A DNA stretch of 9,490 nucleotides from Opitutaceae bacterium (GTDB lineage: Bacteria; Verrucomicrobiota; Verrucomicrobiia; Opitutales; Opitutaceae), in contig JAHFTG010000043.1 of assembly GCA_023269455.1 (NCBI GenBank), forward strand, positions 2,464 through 11,953, written 5' to 3'. This document shows positions 1 through 5,094 of the stretch, piece by piece. The notes under the pieces were generated by a model, which was not told the origin of the DNA, did no database searches, and was given only the letters and a program-made list of their open reading frames with translations. Each line of letters opens with the position of its first letter. The first letter of the stretch is position 1. Both the position numbers and the translations under genes were made by a program.

Positions 1-104
1 TCGTCGGCGGGCGAAAGAGGTGGCAAAATCAGGCGGGACTGCCGTGTGCGCGCGGTTCAGGTCGCGACGGATTGTGCCGATATAAAGGGCAACCCCGTTA
101 CCCC

Positions 105-344
105 ATGAATTCCCCGGACCAACTCATATTCCTCGAACTGCACATCATCCAAAAAATCATCGCCGATGAAACTTGGCTCGAAGGTGAGCGACGCGGCGGC
201 CCGGTCGATCCGCATGATCCGGTCGTCATCGCGACCGTGTGCGAGATCGTGCTGCGCATCGGCGCGGAAATGCGCGCCTCGATCATCACCGCCCATGCCG
301 AACGCTTCCGACAGGCCGATCAGGAGCACCCGATGGCCGCGTGA
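105..344 (+). CDS. Small hypothetical protein (79 aa)
   Basis: I do not recognise this protein. It is a short soluble polypeptide with no signal peptide, membrane segment or cysteine. Its middle has a charged stretch, ETWLEGERRGGPVDPHDP (about residues 22-39), followed by a segment likely to be helical (VCEIVLRIGAEMRASI). The regular alternation of hydrophobic and charged residues suggests a real small helical protein. I chose the ATG at 105; a TTG at 72 would add 11 residues but overlaps a possible -10 element (TATAAA, 81-86). No Shine-Dalgarno sequence precedes the ATG. The gene converges with the iron-uptake cluster and a perfect inverted repeat follows its stop. The antisense frames over this interval look like shadows. 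Confidence 0.55.
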   Translation: MNSPDQLIFLELHIIQKIIADETWLEGERRGGPVDPHDPVVIATVCEIVLRIGAEMRASIITAHAERFRQADQEHPMAA

Positions 345-348
345 GCAA

Positions 349-367
349 AGGCGAGCGACGCTCGCCT
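349..367. terminator. Perfect 9-bp inverted repeat between convergent genes, terminator-like
   Basis: AGGCGAGCG and CGCTCGCCT flank a single A, 5 bases after the stop of the small + strand gene and before the 3' end of the feo cluster. The position suits a bidirectional terminator. Neither side has a clean run of T: the + side continues AAGTTAAAAA. Intrinsic termination is therefore uncertain. Confidence 0.45.
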
Positions 368-395
368 AAGTTAAAAACCGCCCGCTCTCCGGCTC

Positions 396-551
396 CTACC
401 TTTTCAGGCCGGCCTTGAACTTATCCGTCGGGCAACCGCACCCGCTGCCGCAGCCAGGGGTTTTGCGTTTCTTCAGCGCGCTGCGCACGATCAACCCCGC
501 GACGATGAACACCACGAGGAGCGCAAGCGGAGTCTGGAGGTTGGTGAACAT
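396..551 (-). CDS. FeoB-associated Cys-rich membrane protein (51 aa)
   Basis: This is a 51-residue protein found by reading the minus strand between feoB and the left gene. Residues 8-23 (PLALLVVFIVAGLIVR) form one membrane helix. A basic patch, KKRK, follows at residues 27-30, then a cysteine cluster, PGCGSGCGCPTDKF (residues 32-45), and a basic tail ending LKR. One N-terminal helix followed by a Gly/Cys cluster is the signature of the 'FeoB-associated Cys-rich membrane protein' family, typically 40-70 residues and encoded next to feoB. By family precedent it sits in the inner membrane beside FeoB; its exact role is not established, and iron binding by the cysteines is inference. It lies 151 bp downstream of feoB on the same strand, with a palindromic repeat between. 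The start is ATG with no clear Shine-Dalgarno sequence. Confidence 0.85.
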   Translation of the reverse strand: MFTNLQTPLALLVVFIVAGLIVRSALKKRKTPGCGSGCGCPTDKFKAGLKR

Positions 552-625
552 AATATCTTAGCAGAAGATAGTGGAGAAATCGAAGAAGGGCAACCCGACG
601 GGTGAAACGAAAGCCTTTCAGAATT

Positions 626-691
626 GGGACGGGATTTACAGGATGAGCAGGATGGAAACCGTCATCCCGTAAATCCTGTTAATCCTGTCCC
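626..691. repeat. Imperfect palindrome built from 9-nt GGAT-type tandem units
   Basis: The left arm (from 626) starts GGGACGGGATTTACAGGAT. The right arm (ending 691), read on the other strand, starts GGGACAGGATTAACAGGAT. The first 19 bases differ at two positions and similarity continues toward the centre near 658. Each arm is a run of roughly 9-nt units (GGATTTACA, GGATGAGCA, GGATGG). It lies between feoB and the small Cys-rich gene, so as RNA it could form a long hairpin that attenuates or stabilises the distal message. It resembles short palindromic repeats dispersed in many environmental genomes. Confidence 0.7.
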
Positions 692-702
692 TACTCCGAA
701 GA

Positions 703-2814
703 TCAAAAACCAAAGGCTCGACCCGTCTGATAGATGATCAGGCACACGAGCCAGGCGGTGCCGGTCATGTAGGCGATCTGGAACAGCGGCCAGCGCCAGG
801 AGTTGGTCTCGCGGCGCACGACCGCGACCGTGCTGATGCACTGCATCGCAAAAACATAAAATACCATGAGCGTGATGCACACGAGCGGGGTGAAGAGCGC
901 GCGGCCATCGGGCCACTTGGCGGCGAGCAAGGCGTCGTGGAGCGGGGCGGTGTTGTCGTCGCTCGTCTGGGCGTTGAAGATCACGCCCATCGAGCTCACG
1001 AAAACTTCGCGGGCGGCAAACGAGGTGATGAGGCCGATGCCGATCTGCCAGTCGAAGCCGAGGGGTTTGATCACGGGCTCGATGGCGTGGCCCGCGATGC
1101 CGGCGAAACTCTGCGCGAGCTGCTGCTGGTCGGTCGTGCCGGCGGGAGCCTTCGGATAGGCGGTGAGGAACCAGAGGATGATGGAGATGCCGAGGATGAT
1201 GGTGCCGGCGCGTTTGAGAAACATCCATGCGCGCTCGCACATGTGCAGGGCGACGTCGCGCAGCTTCGGCAGGCGGTAAGGCGGCAGCTCCATGATCATG
1301 AGCGGCGGCTCGCCCTTGAGCAGCGTGCGCTTGAAGAGCCACGCGAAGCCAAACGCACCGAGCGTGCCGAGCGCATACATGGAGATCATGATGCCGACCT
1401 TCGCGCCGATGGGCACGGTGGTGCTCGGGAAGAGCGCGGCGATGAGCAGGAGATAGACGGGCAGGCGCGCCGAGCAGCTCATGAGCGGGGCGACGAGGAT
1501 GGTTACCAGGCGGTCCTTCGTGTCCTCGATGGTGCGCGTGGCCATGATGCCGGGGATGGCGCACGCGTAGGAGCTGAGCATGGGGATGAAGGATTTGCCG
1601 TTGAGGCCCACGCGGCTCATGAGCCGGTCCATGATGAAGGCGGCGCGCGCCATGTAGCCGGTGCTTTCGAGCAGCCCGATGAAGAAAAACAGGATGAGAA
1701 TCTGCGGGAGAAACGTGATCACGCTGCCGACGCCGCCGATGGCGCCATCGGTGATCAGGTCGCGCAGATCGCCGGCGGGCATGGTGTGCTTCACGGCGTC
1801 GGCGAGCTTGGCCATGTGGTCGCCGATCCAATCCATCGGCACCTGGGCGAACGTAAAGATGCTCAGGAAGAGCGCCGTCATGACCGCGCCGAGCACGGCC
1901 CAGCCCCACACGGGATGCGTGACCACGGAGTCGATGCGATCAGAGGCGCTCGCGCCGGTTTTTTCCCCACCGCGCTCGATCACGTGGGCGCAGAGCGCGG
2001 TGATCGCGTCGTAGCGGGAGTTGACGAGCGAACCGGCCCAATCGGTGCCCTGCCCCTCCCAGCGTTTTTCCCAGGAGCGGAGAATCTCCACGGTGCGCGC
2101 GCTGAGCGGACGCGAGCCGGCAACGCGCACACTGTCCTGATCGGTGAGGAGGAGAAGCGCCTCGGCGCGTGCGATGAGCGGGGCGCGCTGGTCGTTTTCG
2201 GAGAGGGACGCGGCGATCTCGGAGACGGCGGGCGCGATGGGCGCAGGGATGGCCCACGAGTGACGGGAGAGCGGCAGGTCGTGGCGGCTCATGGCGAGCT
2301 TGAGCTCGACGAGGCCCTTGCCGTTGACCGCTTCGCAGGGGATCACGGGGATGCCGAGTTCCTTTTCCATGCGGGCGGCGCGCACCACGAGGCCGGCGCG
2401 TTCGGCGACGTCCATCATGTTAAGAACGAGGATCACGGGCCGCCCGAGATCGAGAATCTGGTGGACGAGGTAGAGGTTGCGCTCGAGGTTGGTCGCGTCG
2501 GCGATGCACACGATGCGGTCGGGCATCGGCGTGTCGGCACGGCGGCCGAGGAGCACGTCGCGAAGGACGGCCTCGTCAGGCGAGCGCGCCGCGAGCGAAT
2601 AGGCGCCGGGCAGATCGATGATCGTGAGCGGCTGGCCGTGCTGCGAGTAGGCCGTGCCCATCTTCTTCTCGACGGTGACGCCGGGATAGTTGCCGATCTT
2701 CTGTTTCAGGCCGGTAAGGGCGTTGAAGAGCGTGCTCTTCCCGCAGTTCGGATTGCCGACGAGGGCGTAAACCGGAGCGCGCGTCGGGGCGGTGGATTTG
2801 ATGGGCTCGGACAT
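703..2814 (-). CDS. feoB: Ferrous iron transport protein B (FeoB)
   Basis: FeoB is the inner-membrane Fe2+ transporter with a cytoplasmic GTPase domain. At 703 residues the protein is near the smaller end of the family and looks complete. The G domain shows G1 GNPNCGKST (20-28), G2 Thr47 in NYPGVT, G3 DLPG (67-70), G4 NMMD (132-135) and a G5 region near 159-163. A helical GDI-like segment follows to about 285. The membrane part begins near 301 (PVWGWAVLGAVMTALFLSIF) and contains about eight hydrophobic segments. The core has the conserved LLESTGYMARAAF (381-393), a first gate motif SYACAIPGIMATRTI (415-429, Cys418) and a second MSCSARLPVY (445-454, Cys447). The ATG at 2814 lies 9 bp after the feoA stop, which suggests translational coupling. 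No Shine-Dalgarno sequence is visible. Long open frames in the same interval (including one on the + strand) are coding shadows. Confidence 0.98.
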   Translation of the reverse strand: MSEPIKSTAPTRAPVYALVGNPNCGKSTLFNALTGLKQKIGNYPGVTVEKKMGTAYSQHGQPLTIIDLPGAYSLAARSPDEAVLRDVLLGRRADTPMPDRIVCIADATNLERNLYLVHQILDLGRPVILVLNMMDVAERAGLVVRAARMEKELGIPVIPCEAVNGKGLVELKLAMSRHDLPLSRHSWAIPAPIAPAVSEIAASLSENDQRAPLIARAEALLLLTDQDSVRVAGSRPLSARTVEILRSWEKRWEGQGTDWAGSLVNSRYDAITALCAHVIERGGEKTGASASDRIDSVVTHPVWGWAVLGAVMTALFLSIFTFAQVPMDWIGDHMAKLADAVKHTMPAGDLRDLITDGAIGGVGSVITFLPQILILFFFIGLLESTGYMARAAFIMDRLMSRVGLNGKSFIPMLSSYACAIPGIMATRTIEDTKDRLVTILVAPLMSCSARLPVYLLLIAALFPSTTVPIGAKVGIMISMYALGTLGAFGFAWLFKRTLLKGEPPLMIMELPPYRLPKLRDVALHMCERAWMFLKRAGTIILGISIILWFLTAYPKAPAGTTDQQQLAQSFAGIAGHAIEPVIKPLGFDWQIGIGLITSFAAREVFVSSMGVIFNAQTSDDNTAPLHDALLAAKWPDGRALFTPLVCITLMVFYVFAMQCISTVAVVRRETNSWRWPLFQIAYMTGTAWLVCLIIYQTGRAFGF

Positions 2815-2823
2815 CGGGGCGGC

Positions 2824-3072
2824 TCAGGTTGAAGGCTTCAGCAACTCGACGAGCACGTGTTCGGCTTCGGTTTTGCGCAGGGTGAGGTTGTAGCCGCGGA
2901 CTTTGATTTCGAGCGGATCACCGAGCGGCGCGGTGCGGATGAGCGTCACCGTCGTGCCGGGCAACACACCCATCTCGCGCAGGCGAAGGAAGGCGTTTCC
3001 TTGTTTCGGATATTCCCGCACCACGGCGCTGGCGCCGATGGCGAGGGAGGAAAGCTTGATCGTCTCGGCCAT
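2824..3072 (-). CDS. feoA: Ferrous iron transport protein A (FeoA), classical copy
   Basis: FeoA is a small cytoplasmic protein with an SH3-like fold that supports FeoB activity. This copy has 82 residues, the usual family length. It shows the typical order: an N-terminal strand (TIKLSSLAIGASAVV), the helix with LRLREMGVLPGTTVTLI, then APLGDPLEIKVRGYNLTLRKTEAEHVLV. The GDPLEIKVRGY segment is the family hallmark. I chose the ATG at 3072; a TTG two codons upstream (3078) is possible but less likely. It is the second gene of the feo cluster, 21 bp after the Cys-rich FeoA paralogue and 9 bp before feoB. It contains no cysteine, unlike its neighbour. No Shine-Dalgarno sequence is visible, so translation may be coupled to the upstream gene. 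Confidence 0.95.
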   Translation of the reverse strand: MAETIKLSSLAIGASAVVREYPKQGNAFLRLREMGVLPGTTVTLIRTAPLGDPLEIKVRGYNLTLRKTEAEHVLVELLKPST

Positions 3073-3093
3073 AAACAAAACGGCGCGCCGCGC

Positions 3094-3357
3094 TCAGACG
3101 CCGCCACGAATAAGCTCCACCACCACATGTTTGGCGGCGCGATCACTCAGCGCGATGCGCGTGCCGCACAACTGGCAGAGCAACGTATGCACGCCCGAGA
3201 CTTTTTCGATGACGGCGGACTCGCAAAAACCCATCTCGCGCAGGCGCTGACAAAGCCCCGCCTCGCCGTCCAACGCACACACCCGCCCCGTCGCCCCCAC
3301 CGGAAGTTCAGTGAGCGGCATGCGCGGGCGCTGCTGGCGGAGATCAACGGTCATCAT
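3094..3357 (-). CDS. Cys-rich FeoA-family protein (second feoA)
   Basis: First gene of the feo cluster; 87 residues, or 86 if the second of two adjacent ATGs (3354) is used. The FeoA/SH3-like pattern is clear: MPLTELPVGATGRVCAL, LCQRLREMGFCESAVIEKV, then TLLCQLCGTRIALSDRAAKHVVVELI. It diverges from the classical copy beside it. The loop normally reading APLGDPLEI is replaced by a segment with a CxxC (Cys61, Cys64), and three more cysteines lie at 27, 36 and 45. Five cysteines in a FeoA-sized protein suggest metal or redox sensitivity, which is inference. Tandem feoA genes before feoB are known in other bacteria. The start is only a few bases from the predicted transcription start and has no Shine-Dalgarno sequence. 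Confidence 0.9.
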   Translation of the reverse strand: MMTVDLRQQRPRMPLTELPVGATGRVCALDGEAGLCQRLREMGFCESAVIEKVSGVHTLLCQLCGTRIALSDRAAKHVVVELIRGGV

Positions 3358-3367
3358 GGGGAACTAA

Positions 3368-3396
3368 ACTTAACTGAGACTCAGTTTCAATGTCAA
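3368..3396 (-). promoter_or_regulatory. Predicted feo promoter (-35 TTGACA, -10 TTAAGT)
   Basis: On the minus strand a consensus -35 hexamer TTGACA (3391-3396) is followed by a 17-base spacer and a weak -10-like TTAAGT (3368-3373, three of six consensus positions). Initiation about 7 bases past the -10 would fall near 3361, only a few bases before the ATG pair at 3357/3354. The message would then be almost leaderless, matching the absent Shine-Dalgarno sequence. The -35 and spacing are seen directly; the weak -10 makes the exact start uncertain. Confidence 0.55.
3372..3386. promoter_or_regulatory. 7-1-7 palindrome in the feo promoter, candidate iron-responsive operator
   Basis: AACTGAG-A-CTCAGTT is a perfect inverted repeat with 7-base arms and a 1-base centre. 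It lies almost wholly inside the -35/-10 spacer of the predicted feo promoter, where a bound repressor would exclude RNA polymerase. The 7-1-7 geometry matches Fur-type boxes, although the bases differ from the E. coli consensus (TGATAATNATTATCA). A Fur- or DtxR/MntR-type metalloregulator is therefore likely but not identified. Confidence 0.65.
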
Positions 3397-3452
3397 CGCA
3401 CGGACAAACTTTCCCACAGACTACTCCATTTAAACCAGTTGCACCCATTTTT

Positions 3453-3928
3453 GGCTGGCACGTCCACCCGGCGACCATCGGTGTTGAGGGTCACGGTCAA
3501 GGCGCTGGAGTTAAAAACCGTGGCGCGGTGCTGGCCCACGCGCGCAGCTCAGCCGACGGGAAACCGTTGGCGACGTTCTCACATGTGCGGCTGCAAACGA
3601 TGCCGAGACTGCAAGCACCTCGATGGGCTGCGCGGCATGCTGGCCGCAAGGATAAGCCATGCCGCGCACCGGATAACCCGTGATGTCTTCAAGCGCCTTG
3701 CGGTCTTCGAGTCCTTCCGTGGCGATCCGCAAAGCATCGAGATGGGTCCGATTACCGGACTCGACCGCAGGTTTTTCCGCGCGCCGGAGATTGCCGGAGT
3801 GAGCTTGAAGGTGCCCTTGAGTCCTCACGCATTGAACGCCCCGACCATGCGGCGACCGAACGTGTGTCCTTCGTCAAAACTAGTTGTGCCCGCGATGCGC
3901 TTCCCGGCGGGAAGCGACGGATTTTCAT
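3453..3928 (-). pseudogene. Decayed NodB-type polysaccharide deacetylase
   Basis: Pieces of one deacetylase appear in the right order on the minus strand but in changing frames. The N-terminus MKIRRFP starts at the ATG at 3928. After a frame change come AGKRIAGTTSFDEGHTF, GRRMVGAFNA, an in-frame TGA (3825-3827) and GLKGTFKLTPAISGA. SFDEG corresponds to the NodB motif normally read as SFDDG. In another frame comes THLDALRIATEGLEDRKALE followed by DITGYPVRGMAYPCGQ, matching the metal-binding His region and the GYPVRGMAYP motif. A third frame gives ENVANGFPSAELRAW, and a last change gives TVFNSSALTVTLNTDGRRVD, a C-terminal tail I associate with this family. The segment carrying the first metal-ligand His and much of the C-terminal half appear deleted. 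At least three frameshifts plus a stop make a working enzyme impossible. Ancestral role: cell-wall or exopolysaccharide N-deacetylation. Family assignment is from memory of motifs. Confidence 0.75.
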
Positions 3929-4052
3929 GCGAGCAAAAATGGCGGTGCCGGTTTTTATAGACGTGCGCGAAGGCGCGGAAAAAACGAAATCCGCGATAGC
4001 CACACCGCGCCGATGCGCGCTTCTGTTTTTTGTTTCAACGCATGCGACACGC

Positions 4053-4094
4053 GAAAAAAACGCGCCTCCCCCACCCAAAATCGCGCGTTTTTTC
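4053..4094. repeat. A-tract/T-tract inverted repeat
   Basis: GAAAAAAACGCG (4053-4064) pairs with CGCGTTTTTTC (4084-4094) with one unpaired A, around a 19-base C-rich loop. The right arm also belongs to a direct repeat: a sequence starting ATCGC, running through 6-8 T and ending ATGCGCA occurs at 4080-4101 and again at 4113-4133. This could be a bent-DNA or protein-binding region, or old terminator debris beside the pseudogene. Confidence 0.4.
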
Positions 4095-4389
4095 ATGCGC
4101 ACACCCACTATCATCGCATTTTTTTTATGCGCAGGTCTCCGAGGGTGTCCGTGCGTGATCCCGCATGGGTGCCTGCGATTTCTCCTCGGAAAATGATGAT
4201 CGGCCGTATATCCCTTTTTTAAATACAAGGCTTGTTTCAAGGCTCGCGAACCGCAAAAAGCTGATCATGCGCGCATTGGGCACTTGCAATTTTTACCGGC
4301 TTATTGATGCTGACCTCGCGCGGCGCACAATGCGCCAAACGTCCGGCGCTTAATACCTCCGGGCGTCATACCAGAACCAAACATCCATC

Positions 4390-4394
4390 AGGAA
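4390..4394 (+). promoter_or_regulatory. Ribosome binding site of the lysine-rich peptide
   Basis: AGGAA begins 13 bases before the ATG at 4403. It is the clearest Shine-Dalgarno-like sequence in the window and fixes the start of a very short gene that would otherwise be doubtful. Most other starts here lack one. Confidence 0.6.
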
Positions 4395-4402
4395 CACATC
4401 AT

Positions 4403-4489
4403 ATGGCTAAAGCTAAAAAGACGGTTAAGAAAGTTGTCGTTAAGAAGGTCGTCGCCAAGAAAAAGGTCGCCGCCAAGAAGAAGAAGTAA
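4403..4489 (+). CDS. 28-aa lysine-rich basic peptide, histone H1-tail-like
   Basis: The peptide has 28 residues: 14 Lys, 7 Val, 5 Ala, one Thr and the Met. It reads MAKAKKTVKK, then KK/KKK blocks separated by VVV, VVA and VAA, and ends KKKK. It has no acidic or aromatic residues. This is the composition of bacterial histone H1-like and Lys/Ala-rich nucleoid-associated tails, so binding to DNA, RNA or another polyanion is likely but inferred. The DNA shows degenerate tandem units of about 15 bases (AAGAAGGTCGTCGCC type), suggesting growth by repeat duplication. It is a stand-alone gene: a Shine-Dalgarno sequence lies upstream, a strong terminator follows 29 bases after the stop, and both flanking genes are on the other strand. 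An in-frame extension upstream to 4304 lacks the Lys pattern and was rejected. Confidence 0.75.
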   Translation: MAKAKKTVKKVVVKKVVAKKKVAAKKKK

Positions 4490-4518
4490 CGGAAAGCACT
4501 CGTTGCTTTTTCCTTCCG

Positions 4519-4555
4519 AAACAGCCGCCCGTTTTTCGGGCGGCTGTTTTATTTT
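4519..4555 (+). terminator. Rho-independent terminator of the lysine-rich peptide
   Basis: An 11-bp perfect stem, ACAGCCGCCCG (4521-4531) and CGGGCGGCTGT (4537-4547), closes a TTTTT loop. It can extend by two A-T pairs and is followed by TTTATTTT. On the other strand the stem is followed by TTTC, so it may also weakly stop transcription from the gene ending at 4646. A smaller stem (AAAGCA/TGCTTT) lies just before it. Confidence 0.9.
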
Positions 4556-4645
4556 GTCCGTTTCAAGAGGTCCGGCGGACGCGCTTTTTGGCCCGCCGCA
4601 AGGTTGATGGTTCATCCCTGCGCCGGGCATAAAATCCAGCCGCGT

Positions 4646-4978
4646 TTAGTTCATCCAGTAGCCGCCTTTTTCCGCACCGGCACCGATCAACTCGCCGACT
4701 TCGGCCTCTTCGTCGGGATGTTCGTTAAGCGGCGCAAAACGCTCGGAGGAAAACCCGAGTTCCTGCTGTCCGGCATGAAAAGGATCGGGCGGGTTCACCA
4801 ACTCCGACAGCAAAAGCCCCACGGTCGCGGAATCCCCGCCCTTCACAACTTTCTCCCGTCCCAGAAAAACCTCGCGGATCGTGTAGGTGTTCCCCTTCAC
4901 GGGCAATTGCTTGTAGATGGCGCGGATAACGGTGGTGAACGTATCGTTTATACAGACGACTTTCTGGCCTTTGATCAT
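4646..4978 (-). CDS. Conserved-looking hypothetical protein (110 aa)
   Basis: I do not recognise a named family. The N-terminal half (MIKGQKVVCINDTF, then IYKQLPVKGNTYTIREVFLG) is strand-rich with a VKG turn and looks like a small beta-barrel domain. The second half is acidic and probably flexible (FAPLNEHPDEEAEVGELIGAG), and the protein ends EKGGYWMN. A single Cys is at residue 9. From memory, similar short proteins with LPVKG and LVNP-like segments occur as hypotheticals in Verrucomicrobiota and in phages; this is unverified. I chose the ATG at 4978; a TTG at 4999 would add seven unlikely residues. There is no Shine-Dalgarno sequence. It lies downstream of and co-directional with the DUF5069-like gene, 116 bp away, with a palindromic repeat between that may uncouple the two. 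Confidence 0.7.
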   Translation of the reverse strand: MIKGQKVVCINDTFTTVIRAIYKQLPVKGNTYTIREVFLGREKVVKGGDSATVGLLLSELVNPPDPFHAGQQELGFSSERFAPLNEHPDEEAEVGELIGAGAEKGGYWMN

Positions 4979-5008
4979 GGGAGGAAAAACGTAAGGCAAA
5001 AATCGGGA

Positions 5009-5081
5009 ATCTGGAACTCAGGAAATCAGGGAAAATTCAATCGGTTCCAAAGCCCTCTGCGCCGGCTCCTGATTTCCAGAT
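5009..5081. repeat. Palindromic repeat built from 8-nt GGAA-type units
   Basis: The left arm ATCTGGAACTCAGGAAATCAGG is split here as ATCTGG + AACTCAGG + AAATCAGG (5009-5030). The right arm (5068-5081), read on the other strand, is ATCTGGAAATCAGG. It equals the left arm minus one 8-base unit. The arms flank a 37-base centre. The element lies between two co-directional genes and has the same architecture as the palindrome at 626-691, though the sequence differs. Confidence 0.65.
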
Positions 5082-5094
5082 AAACTCACCTCTC

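Larger units (their letters stand above)
3929..4402. other. Intergenic stretch without a convincing gene
   Basis: No frame here gives a protein with family features or a good start; the open frames are low-complexity and Arg/His-rich. About 3980-4130 is rich in runs of 6-8 A or T framed by CGCG/ATGCGC motifs. The right part (about 4200-4402) is probably the promoter and leader of the lysine-rich peptide. It includes a perfect 10-bp palindrome ATGCGCGCAT (4267-4276) and a small hairpin, GGCGC-acaat-GCGCC (4322-4336). I could not place a confident -35/-10 pair. Confidence 0.6.

Noticed and set aside
662..1909. 415-residue minus-strand frame overlapping feoB
   Set aside because: Arg/His-rich out-of-frame translation of feoB with no domain features.
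937..2832. 631-residue open frame on the + strand opposite feoB
   Set aside because: It is an antisense shadow of a GC-rich gene: Glu/Arg/Gly/His-rich, no recognisable domain, and exactly covering a clear FeoB on the other strand.
3081..3090. Perfect 10-bp palindrome CGGCGCGCCG between the two feoA genes
   Set aside because: Palindromes of this size are common in GC-rich spacers, and it sits inside an operon with no promoter evidence.
2857..3960. 367-residue + strand frame across the feoA genes and the pseudogene
   Set aside because: It overlaps two confirmed feoA genes and the feo promoter, and its protein is compositionally random.
3980..4135. Possible CRISPR array or phage attachment site in the repeated T-tract region
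   Set aside because: Only two imperfect ~21-base copies, no regular spacers, and no cas, integrase or tRNA gene nearby.
4095..4196. Short + strand peptide MRTPTIIAFFLCAG, resembling a signal peptide
   Set aside because: No ribosome binding site, no mature domain after the hydrophobic stretch, and it lies in T-rich repeats that encode Phe/Leu by chance.
3752..4240. 162-residue minus-strand frame upstream of the pseudogene
   Set aside because: Only its MKIRRFP segment matches the deacetylase; the rest is low-complexity sequence across A/T-tracts, so it is not counted as a gene.
4573..4598. CGGCGG/CCGCCG hairpin downstream of the gene ending at 4646
   Set aside because: The stem is only 6 bp with a 14-base loop and no T-tract on the minus strand, which is too weak to call a terminator.
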